A stretch of DNA of 64,000 nucleotides, taken from the NCBI RefSeq assembly GCF_965363235.1, contig NC_134842.1, forward strand, positions 34,432,505 through 34,496,504. Direction: 5' to 3'. Each line of letters opens with the position of its first letter. Positions within the stretch are counted from its first letter, which is position 1. The stretch is from Mytilus galloprovincialis. Its lineage: Eukaryota > Mollusca > Bivalvia > Mytilida > Mytilidae. Positions 1 to 11,910 of the stretch are shown here, one piece after another. Under the pieces are notes generated by a model that saw nothing but the letters and a program-made list of their open reading frames with translations, ran no database searches and had not been told where the DNA came from. Made by a program: the position numbers and the translations under genes.

Positions 1-1363
1 GGGAAATGCGATATCTGAGCATTCTTTTTCTGATTTTTTCTATTATTTTTGTTATGTTAGGAATATTATTGTTTTCTTTACTTTAATTGTATTTTCTCTT
101 TAGTTTTTATTATTGCAAACCGATATAAGCGTTCCTCGACTCATTCTCTATACAATTTATACATTTTGTGGACCACATAATTCTTTTTTTAGTAAGTTCT
201 AGAATTATTTATCGTTTTGTCTTACTGCTATCAATACAGTATCTGATTGCTATATATATATAATCACTTCACTATATTTTTCAAAAGTATCGCCTATACC
301 TACCGTTAACAGTTTAACATACCTCATACATAAATAAGATTACACTTATAGTAGTTATAAATGGATACATATTATCAGATTATTACATGGCATTTATCAT
401 ATCAGATGTATTTATCAGCTCGAGGTTCAATATCCGTCCAAGAGCCAATGACTCGAATGCTGATATTAACCGATGACTGATTTACATCTGATATTCTATG
501 ATCTTTTTATCATCTGATTCAACAATGGATAATAATTTAATGTATCGATCCTATCACGAAAATCTACGAACGTTGACGAAAATCTGCGAACGCTGGACAG
601 CAAATGTAATACATCCTATATGAAATATTTGAAACATATGTATAATACATTCTTATATTGAAGATAAACAAAAAGTCATCAACACATAATAAACACTGAT
701 TTGAAAGGTCAACATTTTATCAGTAACTTAAATAAGCAGTTTACAAAACTTTGAATTTTTAAAATACTAAGGCTTTTCATCATCCGTAATGAATTACAAT
801 GGTTGTATTTGGCAAAACTTTTAGGAAGTATTGGTTTCCAATGCACTTTAACTTCGAAATTTGTTCGGCCTTATATTGTTTTTTAATTCAAGCGTCACTG
901 ATGAGTCTTTTGAAGACGGAACGCGGGTCTGGTGCAAATATAAAATGCCAATCCTGGTATCTATGAAGAGTTTATTTCTAAATTATGCTGAAAACTTGCA
1001 ATTCATTTATCATATTATGTCTTTGTTTTTTGTTTTTGCGTTTGACATAACATATTTTCCCGTTTCCCAGTAATATTTGTGTACCCTACTTTGTTATGTT
1101 TTTCACTAAAGACATACCATTGAGTGATCTATTCCAGAAATTGCCGAATAACGAATAACATGCGATAACAATACGGAAAGACATTTGATAATAGTCAGAA
1201 ACATGTGAAAAGTGTTTCATATCAGCCCCTAAAACTCTTTTTAAAAAAAAAATGAATTCACGTAAATGTAATCCTATGATTATCCTATAAAAAGTATAAG
1301 TTATATACTATAAGTATATGATAAATCATAATATTGCATAGAAAGCTGATGAATGTTTCATAC
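1..1363 (-). other. Gene A intron 7, leftmost part
   Basis: AT-rich sequence downstream of gene A exon 7. It holds one dispersed repeat (757-985). I looked for the CxC exon expected next and did not find it; the matching gene B intron is 1.64 kb, so the exon probably lies just outside. Confidence 0.7.
757..985 (+). repeat. Dispersed mussel-type repeat, near full length
   Basis: Runs from AATACTAAGGCTTTTC through GCGTCACTGATGAGTCTTTT and AACGCGGGTCTGG to CTGGTATCTATGAAGAG. The same elements recur reversed at 3603-3745, which proves it is repeated. I recognise it as an abundant bivalve repeat from memory. Class unclear, perhaps a non-autonomous DNA element. Confidence 0.75.
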
Positions 1364-1441
1364 CTGGAGGTTTCTAAATTTGCCACTGTCATCACATAAA
1401 TCGTTACTGCCAAACACAGCCCTGTTCCTCTCTTTTCTTCT
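1364..1441 (-). CDS. Gene A exon 7: FGSNDLCDDSG
   Basis: Donor CAG|GTATGA. Codes AVFGSNDLCDDSGKFRNLQ. The acceptor at AATAATAG gives 26 codons, four more than gene B; an AG nearer the coding block also keeps frame and would give 22 codons. Confidence 0.78.
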
Positions 1442-4400
1442 CTATTATTCAATGAAATAAATGAGAAATGATTGGTGGCTACTGAGGGATTTTATTAGAA
1501 CAAATATGTTATTTGAAGTTAGGTAGGCTAACATTATATAATTCTAAAAAATAAGGACTTCGAGCATGCTTTCATTTATTTGGTACGTAATTATGCTTTA
1601 TTTGAGCGTAGGTGGTTCATATATCAGTATCTCAGTACATTATATAAATCACTTATTTTTTAATTTGTTGGTTCAAAGTCATATGTCGTCCGTTAGTGGT
1701 TGCCTCTTTTTTTTTTGGTGATTTTTAGTATTTTGTGTTGATGTTCAAATTCGGCCATACATAGCCTTCAGTTTTGAAAATGTTAATAAATAACGTTATT
1801 CAATATCAATAAAAACATTTTACAAGTCCATTTTTTAAAACACGGTTTTCATTTGAATTTATTTACAATTCGATTAGAGATTTAGTTTAGCCCACTTTAT
1901 CGCTCAAACATATAGTTATATATTGCATTTTAAGATATTCTTGTAATGCTTTTTGCTAAAAATAAATAATTTATTATACCTGTACTAATGATATATCTGT
2001 TTTAAAGCCAGGTGATACTGAGAATCCATTGCTTTGTAAGAATGGTCTGTATCCATTTTCATGTATCGAAAGAACGACACCCGGATCATCAGAAACGTAT
2101 GGTATGTAATCACTCTGATTCACATTCAGAAATAGCTGAAATGCTTATTGCGAAAGTATGTATTAAACATATGGTAAATCAATTAAAAGTTATTGAACTT
2201 AAATTAAAAAAAAAACAGTAATAATACTAGTATTACTTAAACCCATCGAGATACGCTTAAAAAGTGATTCAGTTAAACAGTTTTACCTGTGTTTTGTATT
2301 CTTTTGTAAGTCTTTTGGTATTTTTTGTGTAGTTTTTAATGACGTTATTAATCTATTGGTATTGTTTTTTAACTTGTTTCAAGTTATGTAGTATCATGTC
2401 CTCTTTTTCAACCCGAATAGGGTAATCTATTTCTTTTTTTTTGTAATTTATGTTTTATTCTATATTAATCTGTATCAAATAATTTATGAGTTGATTGTTA
2501 AATTTTGATGGTTTATCATATGTGAGTTCAAAGGGTCAAACACAATATTCAGTAAGCGAAAATACTACTACGTTCTATTCTATAGTTTAATGAATGTTTG
2601 AGTATTATCTATAAAGATGGAATTAGCTGTGTGCGTATAATTTACAAAAACAACAGTAAACAACAGTGTGCATATAACTTTAATGTTTATACTCCGGGAA
2701 CAAATGTATCGTCTGTCAACGGATCCGTGCTCACTAATTTACCTCAGTCTTTATCTGTTACCTTGATTTCTCCGCAATGGAGTAATGAGATTTGAACATT
2801 GGTAATCTACGGTTAAAATTAAGAATGGAAATGAGGAACGTGTCAAAGAGACAACAACCCGACCATAGAGAAAATAACAGCCAAAGGTCACCAATGGGCC
2901 TTCAACACAGTTTCCTATTTTTCATTTACTTTGTCTTAATTTTGTCTTTTTTCCCCATGTTCTTGATTTATTTTCTTTCAAATATGATTTCAAAGATACA
3001 ATATTTCTTTTGTGTAGTGCTTTGTTACTTAACAAACACTCCAACGACACCACTGTCATTAACGTTTTTATTCAATTTATTTAACTTGTTTTAAGATGAT
3101 TAATCTATTTTAATATGATTTCAATACCTACCAAATAAATGTCCAACATGCTTAGCGACTAACGGTCTTTTCGAAAACCTATAGCATTGCCCATAATATG
3201 GATCATAGAATGGCACAAAGAAGCTTCAACAGAATAAAGATCTATATATAGTTTTATGTCGGTAAATATATTATGAATGTAAGGATATGGGTCTTTATTC
3301 AGAATTTTGTAACCATTTATTCCTTAATTTTAATTCACAGCATTGGTCTCTATTGATATATAATGACACATTTCTTCATGATCAAATTAAACAAAATCAA
3401 AGCTTAAAATCTTCGAGGCATAATTTGAGTATTTTAGAGCATATTAAAACGACCTTGTCAATGCTGTACCTGACATTTCGTTTTTTCCCCTTTACAATAA
3501 AATGTGAGAAGCAGTTACCATATCAAATGAATAATTCATCTGTTGTGCGAAAGGTCATCAAACAATAAGTTGTTGTCATCATGGTATAAACGTATATCAA
3601 GTATGTAGAATAAACTCCTCATATATACCAGGATTAAATTTTGTATTACGCCAGACGCGCGTTTCGTCTACAAAAGACTCATCAGTGACGCTTGCTAAGG
3701 TAATCTATTTCTGAGGTAGAAAAGCCTTAGTATTTCAAAGCTAAGAAATTTAAACATTGGTAATCTACAATTAGATTTGAGAATTGACATGAGGAACGTG
3801 TCAAAGAGGTAACAATTCGACCATAGATTAATGAAAATGTACGAAAAAAGATCATATTATTTACCTTTCATTGCATATATCACCATCATATTTACAACTT
3901 AGAACGAATTCTTTAAAACTCGGTGATAACTGCAACACTTCTTTTCTGGTAATATTAGTATGGAAATGATTCATTTCTCTTCGAAACTCCTGTTCGAGGG
4001 CTAAAAACATAAATTCAATCAGCAATTAAGAAGACAACGAATTATTTATCGTTTTACGCAAGTTTAAAGACACATTTATGATTCGTCACAACAAAATAAT
4101 AACTATCTTTAGATGTTGTGGACATTGTCATGTGTACTTTTCTGAGTTTTTTTTTTATATTTGTATACAAAAGAAGACCTGACATACACTGATCTGCATG
4201 TGGTCCTTTTGTTAATCATTGGTGATATTTTGGAACAATTAAATAGTTGATTCAACTGAAATCTTTAATCAAATCATTGGATTTATTCTAACCTTTTATC
4301 ATCTTGTATTTGCTCTTATTTAGCTTTAACATACTTATGAGATTCACGACGATGATGCAGTCGTTATTCATGCATTAAATTCTAATCATTATAATAATTA

Positions 4401-6663
4401 TCTTAAACTGGTCTATTGTAGGCGTGTTAGTAAAATCAAAAATCAAAAGCACGAGACTTGAAGAAACAAATTTAATTCAAACATTACATAAACGGTTCCC
4501 TAACACAAACGGTACTTATTTCATTCAACAAGATGCACATCATGAATTTCATATATTTGAACATTTAAAAAAATAATACATGAAGATTTGGCAAACAAAA
4601 ATTGATAAACGAATAGCTAGAGAGGGACAAGGAATCTGATATTTCCAAGAAGTAGATGTACCAAGTCAGGGAAATGGCCATTGTTATATTATAGTTAGTT
4701 TCTGTGTGTGTTGCGTTTTGGTGTTGTGTGTCTGTTGTGTCGTGCTTCTCTTATATTTGATGCGGGTCCCTCAGTTTTAGTTTGTGACCCGGATTTGTTT
4801 TTTCTCTATCGATTTATGAATTTCGAACAGCGGTATACTACTGTTGCCTTTATATATATACTACTACAAGTCATATAAAACGAATTTTTTGAAATTTTAG
4901 TCGTATACTAGTATTCTTATTTTTATATATATTTAAGTAAGTCCTGTTTGTATGTTTCTAATATTTATCACACACTTATAACTTATCATCAACTATCGAC
5001 AAATAATATTGCATTTGGTGATTGTTGATCTCAAATTTACTTTCGAGTTTGATGCCGATGTTTCAAAATCTTGATAATGGTGAACAACCAACTTACAGCA
5101 CGTCTGCTTTGGCCGAAATTCTAACTAGAGGTCTCTGAGTTAAAGTCAATGACTACGGAAAATATCGGTGAATAAGTGTACGAGAAGACAATAATTTGAT
5201 AGCATATTTTGATAACATAAAGGATTTTCTTTTACAAGAAAGTTTGCTTACACTTGTTTCATTGTAAAACGTAACCTATCAAGTATGTGCAACATTTTTT
5301 TAAATAAAATAATTGTATTTTAAAATTAGATAATTGAATAACTATAATTTAAAAATATTTTTCAAAATGTTTGTAGAAGTGTTAAACGTGTTAGTTGTTT
5401 TTATTTGCACTTAAATAAAACGGATTTTTTATACTTACCTTCACTTTGCAGATCGTCAGTATTAAATGATGTCTGATAAAGATGCATGTAAGTAAATATA
5501 CAACAAACATTTATTTATAAACGACAAAAATAGGCAAACAAATAGGATTATACAGAATCGAGAATATTTCAGTGTTTACTTTTCTCACGCAGTAATATGA
5601 ATCGAATGACTATATGCTCATTTTTCTACGCACCAGCCATCACACATTCACAGCAGTAAGTTATGTCATTTACTGTAAATTCTCTCTAATGCTCTTTTTA
5701 TTAAAAAACTATAAACTCTAAAGGAAGGAAAGATATTAATTGAACACTTCCCTACATAGAAACAAATTAATCCTAAATGAAAATTGTAATATGTAATTTT
5801 CAGAAAACTGTGATTACTGATCTGAAATAACATGAGTCTAGACGTACAAATTTTATTCTGATTATAACTTTCATTTCTTTTTAGATAACTTTACGAATCA
5901 AAATGTATTTCACTATGCTAAACAACCATATCTAGGAAAGAACAATATTTTACTCCCGTCCCACTCAGTCAAACAAATAAAGAAAAATACTTTACTTTAT
6001 TTTAATCCTGCTTTGATCGGTTATATATAATTCGTTATGCTTAGAAATTGTCCATTGAGATGCATCAACGGTATGCATTTCTCTAGATAGAGTTTTCTTA
6101 GACTTTGCTATAAAGTAGATTTCCAATACCTTTTTAGAAATGTTAGAAACAGTATGGGCTACCGTGCTATTTTCAAGCTAAATGAAATCTGTGAGATATA
6201 ATTTTGAAAAAAAAAGTGAAGATATATTTTATAATATGCTTTATGAACTTAACATATAAAAATGTGTCCCCGATATGTTTTCTTGGTACAAGTAAAATAC
6301 AAAAATTTCTTTAACATTCCTTTATAAAAGTTTATTTGTTAAAGTCTCGTCCCCATATATACATGAATAAATTGACAAATTGATTTGATCATAGACAAAT
6401 ATTCGTCATTTGTTAAAACATTAAGAATAATAAAATAAATCACTTATTTGTTCTTTATTTAGATATATATTCTTACACACAAATTTCAAATCTGTCTCAA
6501 AATTTTCAGATTTAATCCTTTAACGATAAATCTTCTTTTTAAGATATTGGGCAAAGTGGTTAAATAGATACCATAATTTTCATCGAACCGCTCTAAAAAA
6601 CTACTCTAGGCATTGCACAATGTAGTTTTTATGTATAACATGTTCGCCTTTTCACCGTTGTTC

Positions 6664-6753
<90 letters not shown>

Positions 6754-9700
6754 ATTTAAACAATTCCATCTGTATAACTCTTCTTTTGCATCAAACATTA
6801 AACGTACAGAGAAATAAAAAGATCATATGTTAAATGAATACAAGCAACGCTTTGTAGTATGCGTCAATTACCAAAAAAAACATCAAAGAAACAAACATAA
6901 GGTATTTATTTTCTATTTGATATGTTTGTAATTTTTTAAGCACTCTGATGGTCAAACGAAAGATTTAGACGTATATTACTTGAGTGTAGTATTTCACAAT
7001 GCCACACTTAAATGAAGTTGATCTACCCATATTCCAAAAATAAAAAGATTAAACAGCTTTCCAAAACTTTCATATTTTACTGACCGAGATATAAACCAAA
7101 AACATACGACAGTCATCTAAATTTTTGAAAAAAGTCTTATTTTTACTGTGTACCATTTTGAATATATCTTATTAGTTGGAATCGACAAACAGTTTTTAAA
7201 TAACAGTGTTTAGTATAAATACCATGTTTACACCTTTAATGCAAACACATATAAAACAAACAAAAACAAGGTGAGGGTTTTTTTAAAAGACAAATAAATT
7301 CGTATTCTACTTTTTGTTGGTTTTTTTTGGGGTGTGAAAAGAGGGGTGTATAATTATGCATAGTCATTGAGGACACATACATTACGTATATCAATCGTTC
7401 CATTCTTTAATCCCTCAATTGCGTCGTGGTTTCTTTTTATTACTGCCATTAAATGTTTTGCTAAATTAACTTTGTCCTTGTTTTCTTTAATCTTTCCATG
7501 GCTGAGTGGATTTAAATCGCAGAATGATATGGATGGAAAATAAAGATCCGTATTGAGAATAGACACCTTTGTTGTTATCTTATAGCTGAAACGATAGTTG
7601 CAATTTATATTGTTGACGTCTACACTTTTATTGCAACCTATGGCTATATTCTATACCTGATTGTTAAATATGTTTCACAATTTATCGTCGCCAAGAGTGC
7701 AATAATATGATATCGAGATCATTTTTAAAATGCATTTAGATTGCAATTCGTAGATAAATTGTTTCTGAAACATTTAAATTGTTTATGAATGTTTATTTTC
7801 ATTCCGACGGATAATTTTATAGACTTTAATTACTCATACGCCACTACGTAAAAATGCTTTCGGCAAATGAAAATGAATAGACTATACTTTCATAGCTGTC
7901 TGGCAATAGGGTTCTTTATTTATGTCATCTTTATTTATTTTTTGGCAATTTTTCTCTTCGTTTTTTTGCCAATCATTTTCTATACTTCAAATTTCAGCCC
8001 CCGCATATTCTTGTTTTTTTTTTTACCTTTTTTATATGCTTTGTATGTTTCGCCCTTATTCCTCTGCTAGATTTGTACCCAAATCAGACCCATTCGTGCA
8101 TCCGTGTACGCGTCGGAAACACAAGAACTAGAACTAAATGTCTTATGATGCACGGTACCTTAATACACAACGGTAAACACAAACTTGAAAAAAGAATTAT
8201 ACATGTACTTAGCGATACTAACAAAAGCTAAAGACCTGTTTGATATGGCTTCAGTAGGGCTAGTAATTACAATTCAAAAGTTAATTTAAGGGAAACAAAT
8301 ATTTACGCAATGAAAATATACAAGCAATTGTCATTGACATGGAAATCCGGTAATTGTCCAAATTTCGTAAAGATTTTCGTTCAATTTTCATTACATTAAT
8401 TAACGGTACTAACTTTACTATACCACTTGCTCATTTGGTAAAAAATGGAACCTATTCAGAACACTAAAATACAATTTAGGAGATGTCATACGTTTTCCAA
8501 AACCCCTATTATTAAATAAAATAACAAAAATACAGAAGATGTAGGAAAATTCAAAACGTGAAATCCCCAATTACAACATTACCGTAGGCCATTCAACAAT
8601 GATACAAACACATACATCATAGTCGGCTATAAAATGCTCCGACAAATAATATAAAACAATTATAGGAAAAAATAAACAGCTTAATTTAGAATACAAACAA
8701 CAAATGATTCACAAATATGTCAGACATCAACAATCGACAACCACTTATTTACCAGCTTCTGACTTAGAACAGATACAACAGAATGTTGTAGGCTTAACCA
8801 CCTTTGTTAGCCTTCAGAATAAAAAGACTATACAAATCAGTTCGAAAGTTAATGACTGATTGAATCGGCACGAAAGACTATTCTTTGTTTTAAAAAAAAA
8901 CCAAAAACACCAAACACACCACAACACATAAATGTCACTCTCAGTTACTGCATGTACTGAATGTATTGTTTTGAATGTATGGCCATGTTGATTGAAGGTA
9001 ATCTCAATTGTAGAAATAACTTTCCGAAAAAATTTCGTTCATATTCGACTTAAAAATGCATCGAAATATATGTAAATGATAATCATTTATTAATTTTATA
9101 CAAATAATTCTAAGCGTGTAAAGTATTGTTTTCTTGGTAGATATCTTTACTGAAACCATACCATGTGATATTTTAAAAGTCAATTTATAGCTTTTGATTG
9201 GATATAGAACATCTAGATTATTAAAGATTTTAATCAAATATGTCATATTGATCGGTATACTTTGGAAATTAGTCGTAAATTGGAGTTAAAAAAATGAATA
9301 AAATTCTCTTTTGACCACATTTCGTGGTTTAGTGTGGTATTCGGTTACTAAAACCTGAAGTTTCTTTATAGTTGGTGTGTTTCCCTGGGTTTTAGTTTGT
9401 TACGCGGATTTCTTTTCTCTGAATCGATTTATTACTTTTGAACACTAGTATGATAATGTTGCCTTTATTCGTTTCATCTATCATAAAAGTATTCCAAATT
9501 ATATCCAATTGTATTTAGTTTTTAATATTTGTGAACTAGTTGTCAATGGATTTTAAGCAACCAAATACCTGTTCCTTCTGGAATTAGGGTATAGGATGGG
9601 GGCAAATAAACTCATTATAGATACTAGACGCAAAAATGTATACGCCAAACACACGTTAATCAGACAACACTCCAATAACTTTAATCACTGAAATCAAACC

Positions 9701-10426
9701 ATCTACATTGTAGTCTTAATTACTAGATTGCAGGTTAATTTCTATCAAAAAATGGAAAACTGTAAGTCATCCAGAATCTATATGACTTTGAAATAGACTA
9801 AACAGAAATTATTAAATTATCCCATTAATCTAAATTTACCAAATAATCAAAACAATTATTTGGATGTGACATTAGTAAACCACTGCCAGGCCTATTCAAA
9901 GTGAAAATCTATAACCAAGTTTAACTTGATAAATTCGGGAGGTCATCATATTTGTCATTTAGATTTTAGATAACGTAGTGGTGAATTAAATTGACCAAGC
10001 TGACGCCAAATGTTTGCAAGAGCTTAAATTGACCGTTAAACCTCGATTATCGAAAGCCAGAAATAGATTAAAGGGTTTAATAATAGATAACAATGATATC
10101 CTCCCTTTTTTATGAAAAACAATACAATAAAAAACATTGACAGAACATTACACATTGTAAAAAGTTTTTAACCTTAATAATTCATGGAGATGCATAACTT
10201 GATCTAATTGTGACATATTTAAAAATACATACCTGGAAAATTGGACGCTGAGTATATAAATTTGTCTGATGCACATACAAAAACTAGTCAATACTATGCA
10301 TAACCATATAACCCTTCCTGTCAAAAGTTTACTAGAAATTATCCTGTTGACACCATGGAAAGTTGTGTACTCAGCAAATTTTCTAAAAAGAGTTCTCACA
10401 TCCAAAACCATGTTAGACGACATCAT
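1364..10426 (-). CDS. DEG/ENaC-family sodium channel, 3' part outside window (gene A)
   Basis: Seven exons are visible and splice in frame into 301 codons: 10426-10233, 7585-7381, 5472-5439, 4000-3865, 3223-3132, 2143-1980 and 1441-1364. The protein starts MMSSNMVLDV, carries the HG motif (FAEYTTFHGVNRI), TM1, YFPSISFCDLNP, a CKYDGDIC pair, YYGQCYRF and FGSNDLCDDSG. Exons 2-6 match gene B base for base in length, and every intron phase is shared, so the two arose by tandem duplication. The cysteine-rich CxC exon, WP exon and pore exons expected next are not in positions 1-1363. A neighbouring ATG at 10423 aligns better with the gene B start. No stop or frameshift is seen in the visible exons, so the gene appears functional. 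The ligand is unknown. Confidence 0.9.
1980..2143 (-). CDS. Gene A exon 6: ectodomain palm strands
   Basis: 164 bases. Acceptor ATAAG before CATTTCAG, donor CAG|GTATAA. Codes FQLFLNVNQSDYIPYVSDDP, SIHENGYRP and SPGFKTDISLVQ. It is close to gene B in sequence. Confidence 0.9.
2792..2915 (-). repeat. Retroelement 3'-end fragment, reversed
   Basis: Contains GTGTCAAAGAGACAACAACC and CGACCATAGAG, the complement of the 3' tail seen at 11855-11910. A direct copy with the same left extension (AACATTGGTAATCTAC) is at 3749-3830, so exon 5 of gene A is bracketed by two copies. Confidence 0.7.
3132..3223 (-). CDS. Gene A exon 5: YYGQCYRF motif
   Basis: Acceptor TTGAAG (a weaker polypyrimidine tract than in gene B), donor G|GTAGGT. 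Codes FFVPFYDPYYGQCYRFSK then LVAKHVGHLF. Confidence 0.9.
3603..3745 (-). repeat. Same repeat family as 757-985, internally deleted
   Basis: The reverse complement carries the two ends of the family (CTAAGGCTTTTCTACCTC, then AGCGTCACTGATGAGTCTTT and ACGCGCGTCTGGCG) but lacks the middle of about 90 bases. It lies in intron 4 of gene A. Confidence 0.75.
3749..3830 (-). repeat. Second copy of the 2792-2870 repeat segment
   Basis: Shares AACATTGGTAATCTAC and GAGGAACGTGTCAAAGAG with the copy at 2792, in the same orientation, somewhat diverged. Confidence 0.7.
3865..4000 (-). CDS. Gene A exon 4: ectodomain with CKYDGDIC pair
   Basis: Acceptor TTTTTAG, donor GTAAAT. Codes LEQEFRREMNHF, the NIT sequon and FKEFVLSCKYDGDICNE. 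136 bases, same as gene B. Confidence 0.92.
4001..5438 (-). other. Gene A intron 3
   Basis: AT-rich. The only recognisable content is the dispersed repeat at 4672-4852. Confidence 0.7.
4672..4852 (+). repeat. Dispersed repeat with GACCCGGATTTG block
   Basis: GT-rich start, then CCCTCAGTTTTAGTTTGTGA, CCGGATTTGTTTTTTCTCT and GTTGCCTTTAT. A diverged copy in the same order is at 9345-9470. Confidence 0.65.
5439..5472 (-). CDS. Gene A exon 3 (34-base micro-exon)
   Basis: Codes TSFNTDDLQSE plus one base between acceptor TTATCAG and donor GTAAGT. It is recognised by comparison with the gene B micro-exon. Confidence 0.88.
5473..7380 (-). other. Gene A intron 2
   Basis: AT-rich intron with a long TA microsatellite (6668-6749). 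Nothing else recognised. Confidence 0.7.
6668..6749. repeat. (TA)41 microsatellite
   Basis: An uninterrupted alternating TA run of 82 bases inside intron 2 of gene A. Likely length-polymorphic and prone to cruciform formation or assembly error. Confidence 0.98.
7381..7585 (-). CDS. Gene A exon 2: post-TM1 ectodomain start
   Basis: Acceptor TTTCAG, donor AAT|GTATGT. Codes YKITTKVSILN and YFPSISFCDLNPLSHGKI, then an NGT sequon and IDIRN. 205 bases, equal to the gene B exon. Confidence 0.92.
8560..8810 (-). repeat. Retroelement 3'-UTR-type repeat, reversed and diverged
   Basis: Contains GGCCATTCAACAATGATAC, CATAGTCGGCTATAAAATGC, AACAATCGACAACCACTTAT and CCAGCTTCTGACTTAGAACA. The last block is a decayed complement of the retroelement tail at 11640-11680 (CTGTCCCAAGTCAGGAGCCT). 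Confidence 0.65.
9345..9470 (+). repeat. Diverged copy of the 4672-4852 repeat
   Basis: Shares CCTGGGTTTTAGTTTGTTAC, CGGATTTCTTTTCTCTGAAT and ATGTTGCCTTTATTCG with the copy at 4672. Confidence 0.6.
10233..10426 (-). CDS. Gene A exon 1: N-terminus, HG motif and TM1
   Basis: Codes residues 1-64 and two bases of the next codon. VRTLFRKFAEYTTFHG is followed by a hydrophobic TM1 (VIWLCIVLTSFCMCI). Donor CAG|GTATGT, phase 2, as in gene B. Confidence 0.9.
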
Positions 10427-10918
10427 TGAATCATAACTTGCTTAATGACCGGATTCCTGAGCACTGCTTCCACGCTATAAAAAAGATCAATTTTGTCATC
10501 TGTTATATAACAACGTTGATATGCTGATCTCTTGTGCAAATACTGTTATACATTACAAAAAGGTACACATAGCTATAAGTAGATATAAGATACTATCATA
10601 TAAAATAAAGATGTGGAATGATTGCCAATGAGACAACTCTCCCCAAGACACCTATTGACGTAGAATTTTAATGATTGCCTTGAGATTTAGCTATTCTGTA
10701 CCTTTTGGAGACTTCAAAAAGAACGATTGCCAATGAGACAACCATCCATCGGAGACAAAATGACGTAGTTGTTTGATTATTGCCTAGAGGTTCCATATTC
10801 TCTGCCTTTACGACAGTAGTTTTACGTTATCGCTATTCTCGAAAGTCTTATCAGTTATTTTAAAAAGATATATATAATCGTGAGACAACCATCCACCAGA
10901 GACCAAATGACGTAGATG

Positions 10919-11910
10919 CTGAGAGAAATTTATGTATTACAGAAAAATTATTACACCAGGGTTTTCGATATCACAAACTAGTCACAACATTTACTAAATT
11001 TTATCATCGGTATAAGGACATCATTCGTAAATATAGCTCAACATGCAGACTTCTTATACGTTCAGGTATTTCACATCCAATTTTTTATGGAAATATTTTT
11101 TATAAAGCACAAAGGTGTCAGTATTCACCTCAAAAACTAACAAAACCTTTGAATAGACTTATTAAGAAGGGATATAGTTACGATACTGTTGTCAGGTCAT
11201 TAAAGATTGCATATTTTGGCGTTAATATTGATTCACTTATAGGGTCTTTGCATCGGAACTAAACACATTTATTAAAAACCCAGTTGTTGGCATGACACGG
11301 GTTATGTTCTTCTCATATATGTTATGATGGTATGATACTAAACCCCTAACGGGAAGGATTGTGCCTGATGTTCATATGATGAAATCATAATCTTTCAGTC
11401 AGTTTAATTGAAGTCTGGAGCTGGCATGTCAGTTAACTGTTAGTAGCCTGTTGTTATTTATGTATTATTGTCATTTTGTTTATTTATTTTTTTTTTGGTT
11501 ACATCTTCTGACATCAGACTCGGACTTCTCTTGGACTGAATTTTAATGTGCGTATTGTTATACGTTTACTTTTCTACATTGGCTAGAGGTATAGGGGGAG
11601 GGTTGAGATCTCACAAACATGTTTAACCCCGCCGCATTTTTGCGCCTGTCCCAAGTCAGGAGCCTCTGGCCTTTGTTAGTCTTGCATTATTTTAATTTTA
11701 GTTTCTTGTGTACAATTTGGAAATTAGTATGGCGTTCATTATGACTGAACTAGTATATATTTGTTTAGGGGCCAGCTGAATGACGCCTCCGGGTGCGGGA
11801 ATTTCTCGCTACATTGAACACCTGTTGGTGACCTTCTGCTGTTGTTTTTTTTTCTATGGTCGGGTTGTTGTCTCTTTGGCACATTCCCCATTTCCATTCT
11901 CAATTTTATT
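10919..11910 (+). mobile_element. 5'-truncated non-LTR-type retroelement inserted in the array
   Basis: Consists of the last ~110 codons of a reverse-transcriptase polyprotein (10930-11262) followed by a ~650-base 3' UTR with GCCGCATTTTTGCGCCTGTC, AAGTCAGGAGCCTCTGGCC, ATGACGCCTCCGGGTGCGGG and a tail CTATGGTCGGGTTGTTGTC ... CTCAATTTTATT. The element broke a tandem repeat unit, so it is younger than the array. Family assignment (LINE or Penelope-like) is from memory of similar mussel sequences. Confidence 0.8.
10930..11262 (+). pseudogene. C-terminal fragment of retroelement polyprotein
   Basis: An open frame with no start codon, ending in a stop at 11260-11262. Key segments are ITEKLLHQGFRYHKL, FTKFYHRYKDIIRKY, SGISHPIFYGNIFYKAQR and NIDSLIGSLHRN. 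These resemble the post-RT tail of retroelement proteins common in bivalves. No frameshift is visible, so the insertion is fairly young, but it is truncated and cannot be active alone. Confidence 0.78.

Larger units (their letters stand above)
7586..10232 (-). other. Gene A intron 1
   Basis: 2.65 kb, AT-rich. Holds two dispersed repeats (8560-8810 and 9345-9470). The short open frames at 7867-8131 are T-rich and not convincing as exons. Confidence 0.7.

Noticed and set aside
2012..2221. Plus-strand frame overlapping gene A exon 6
   Set aside because: It is antisense to a conserved channel exon with correct splice sites, so a shadow.
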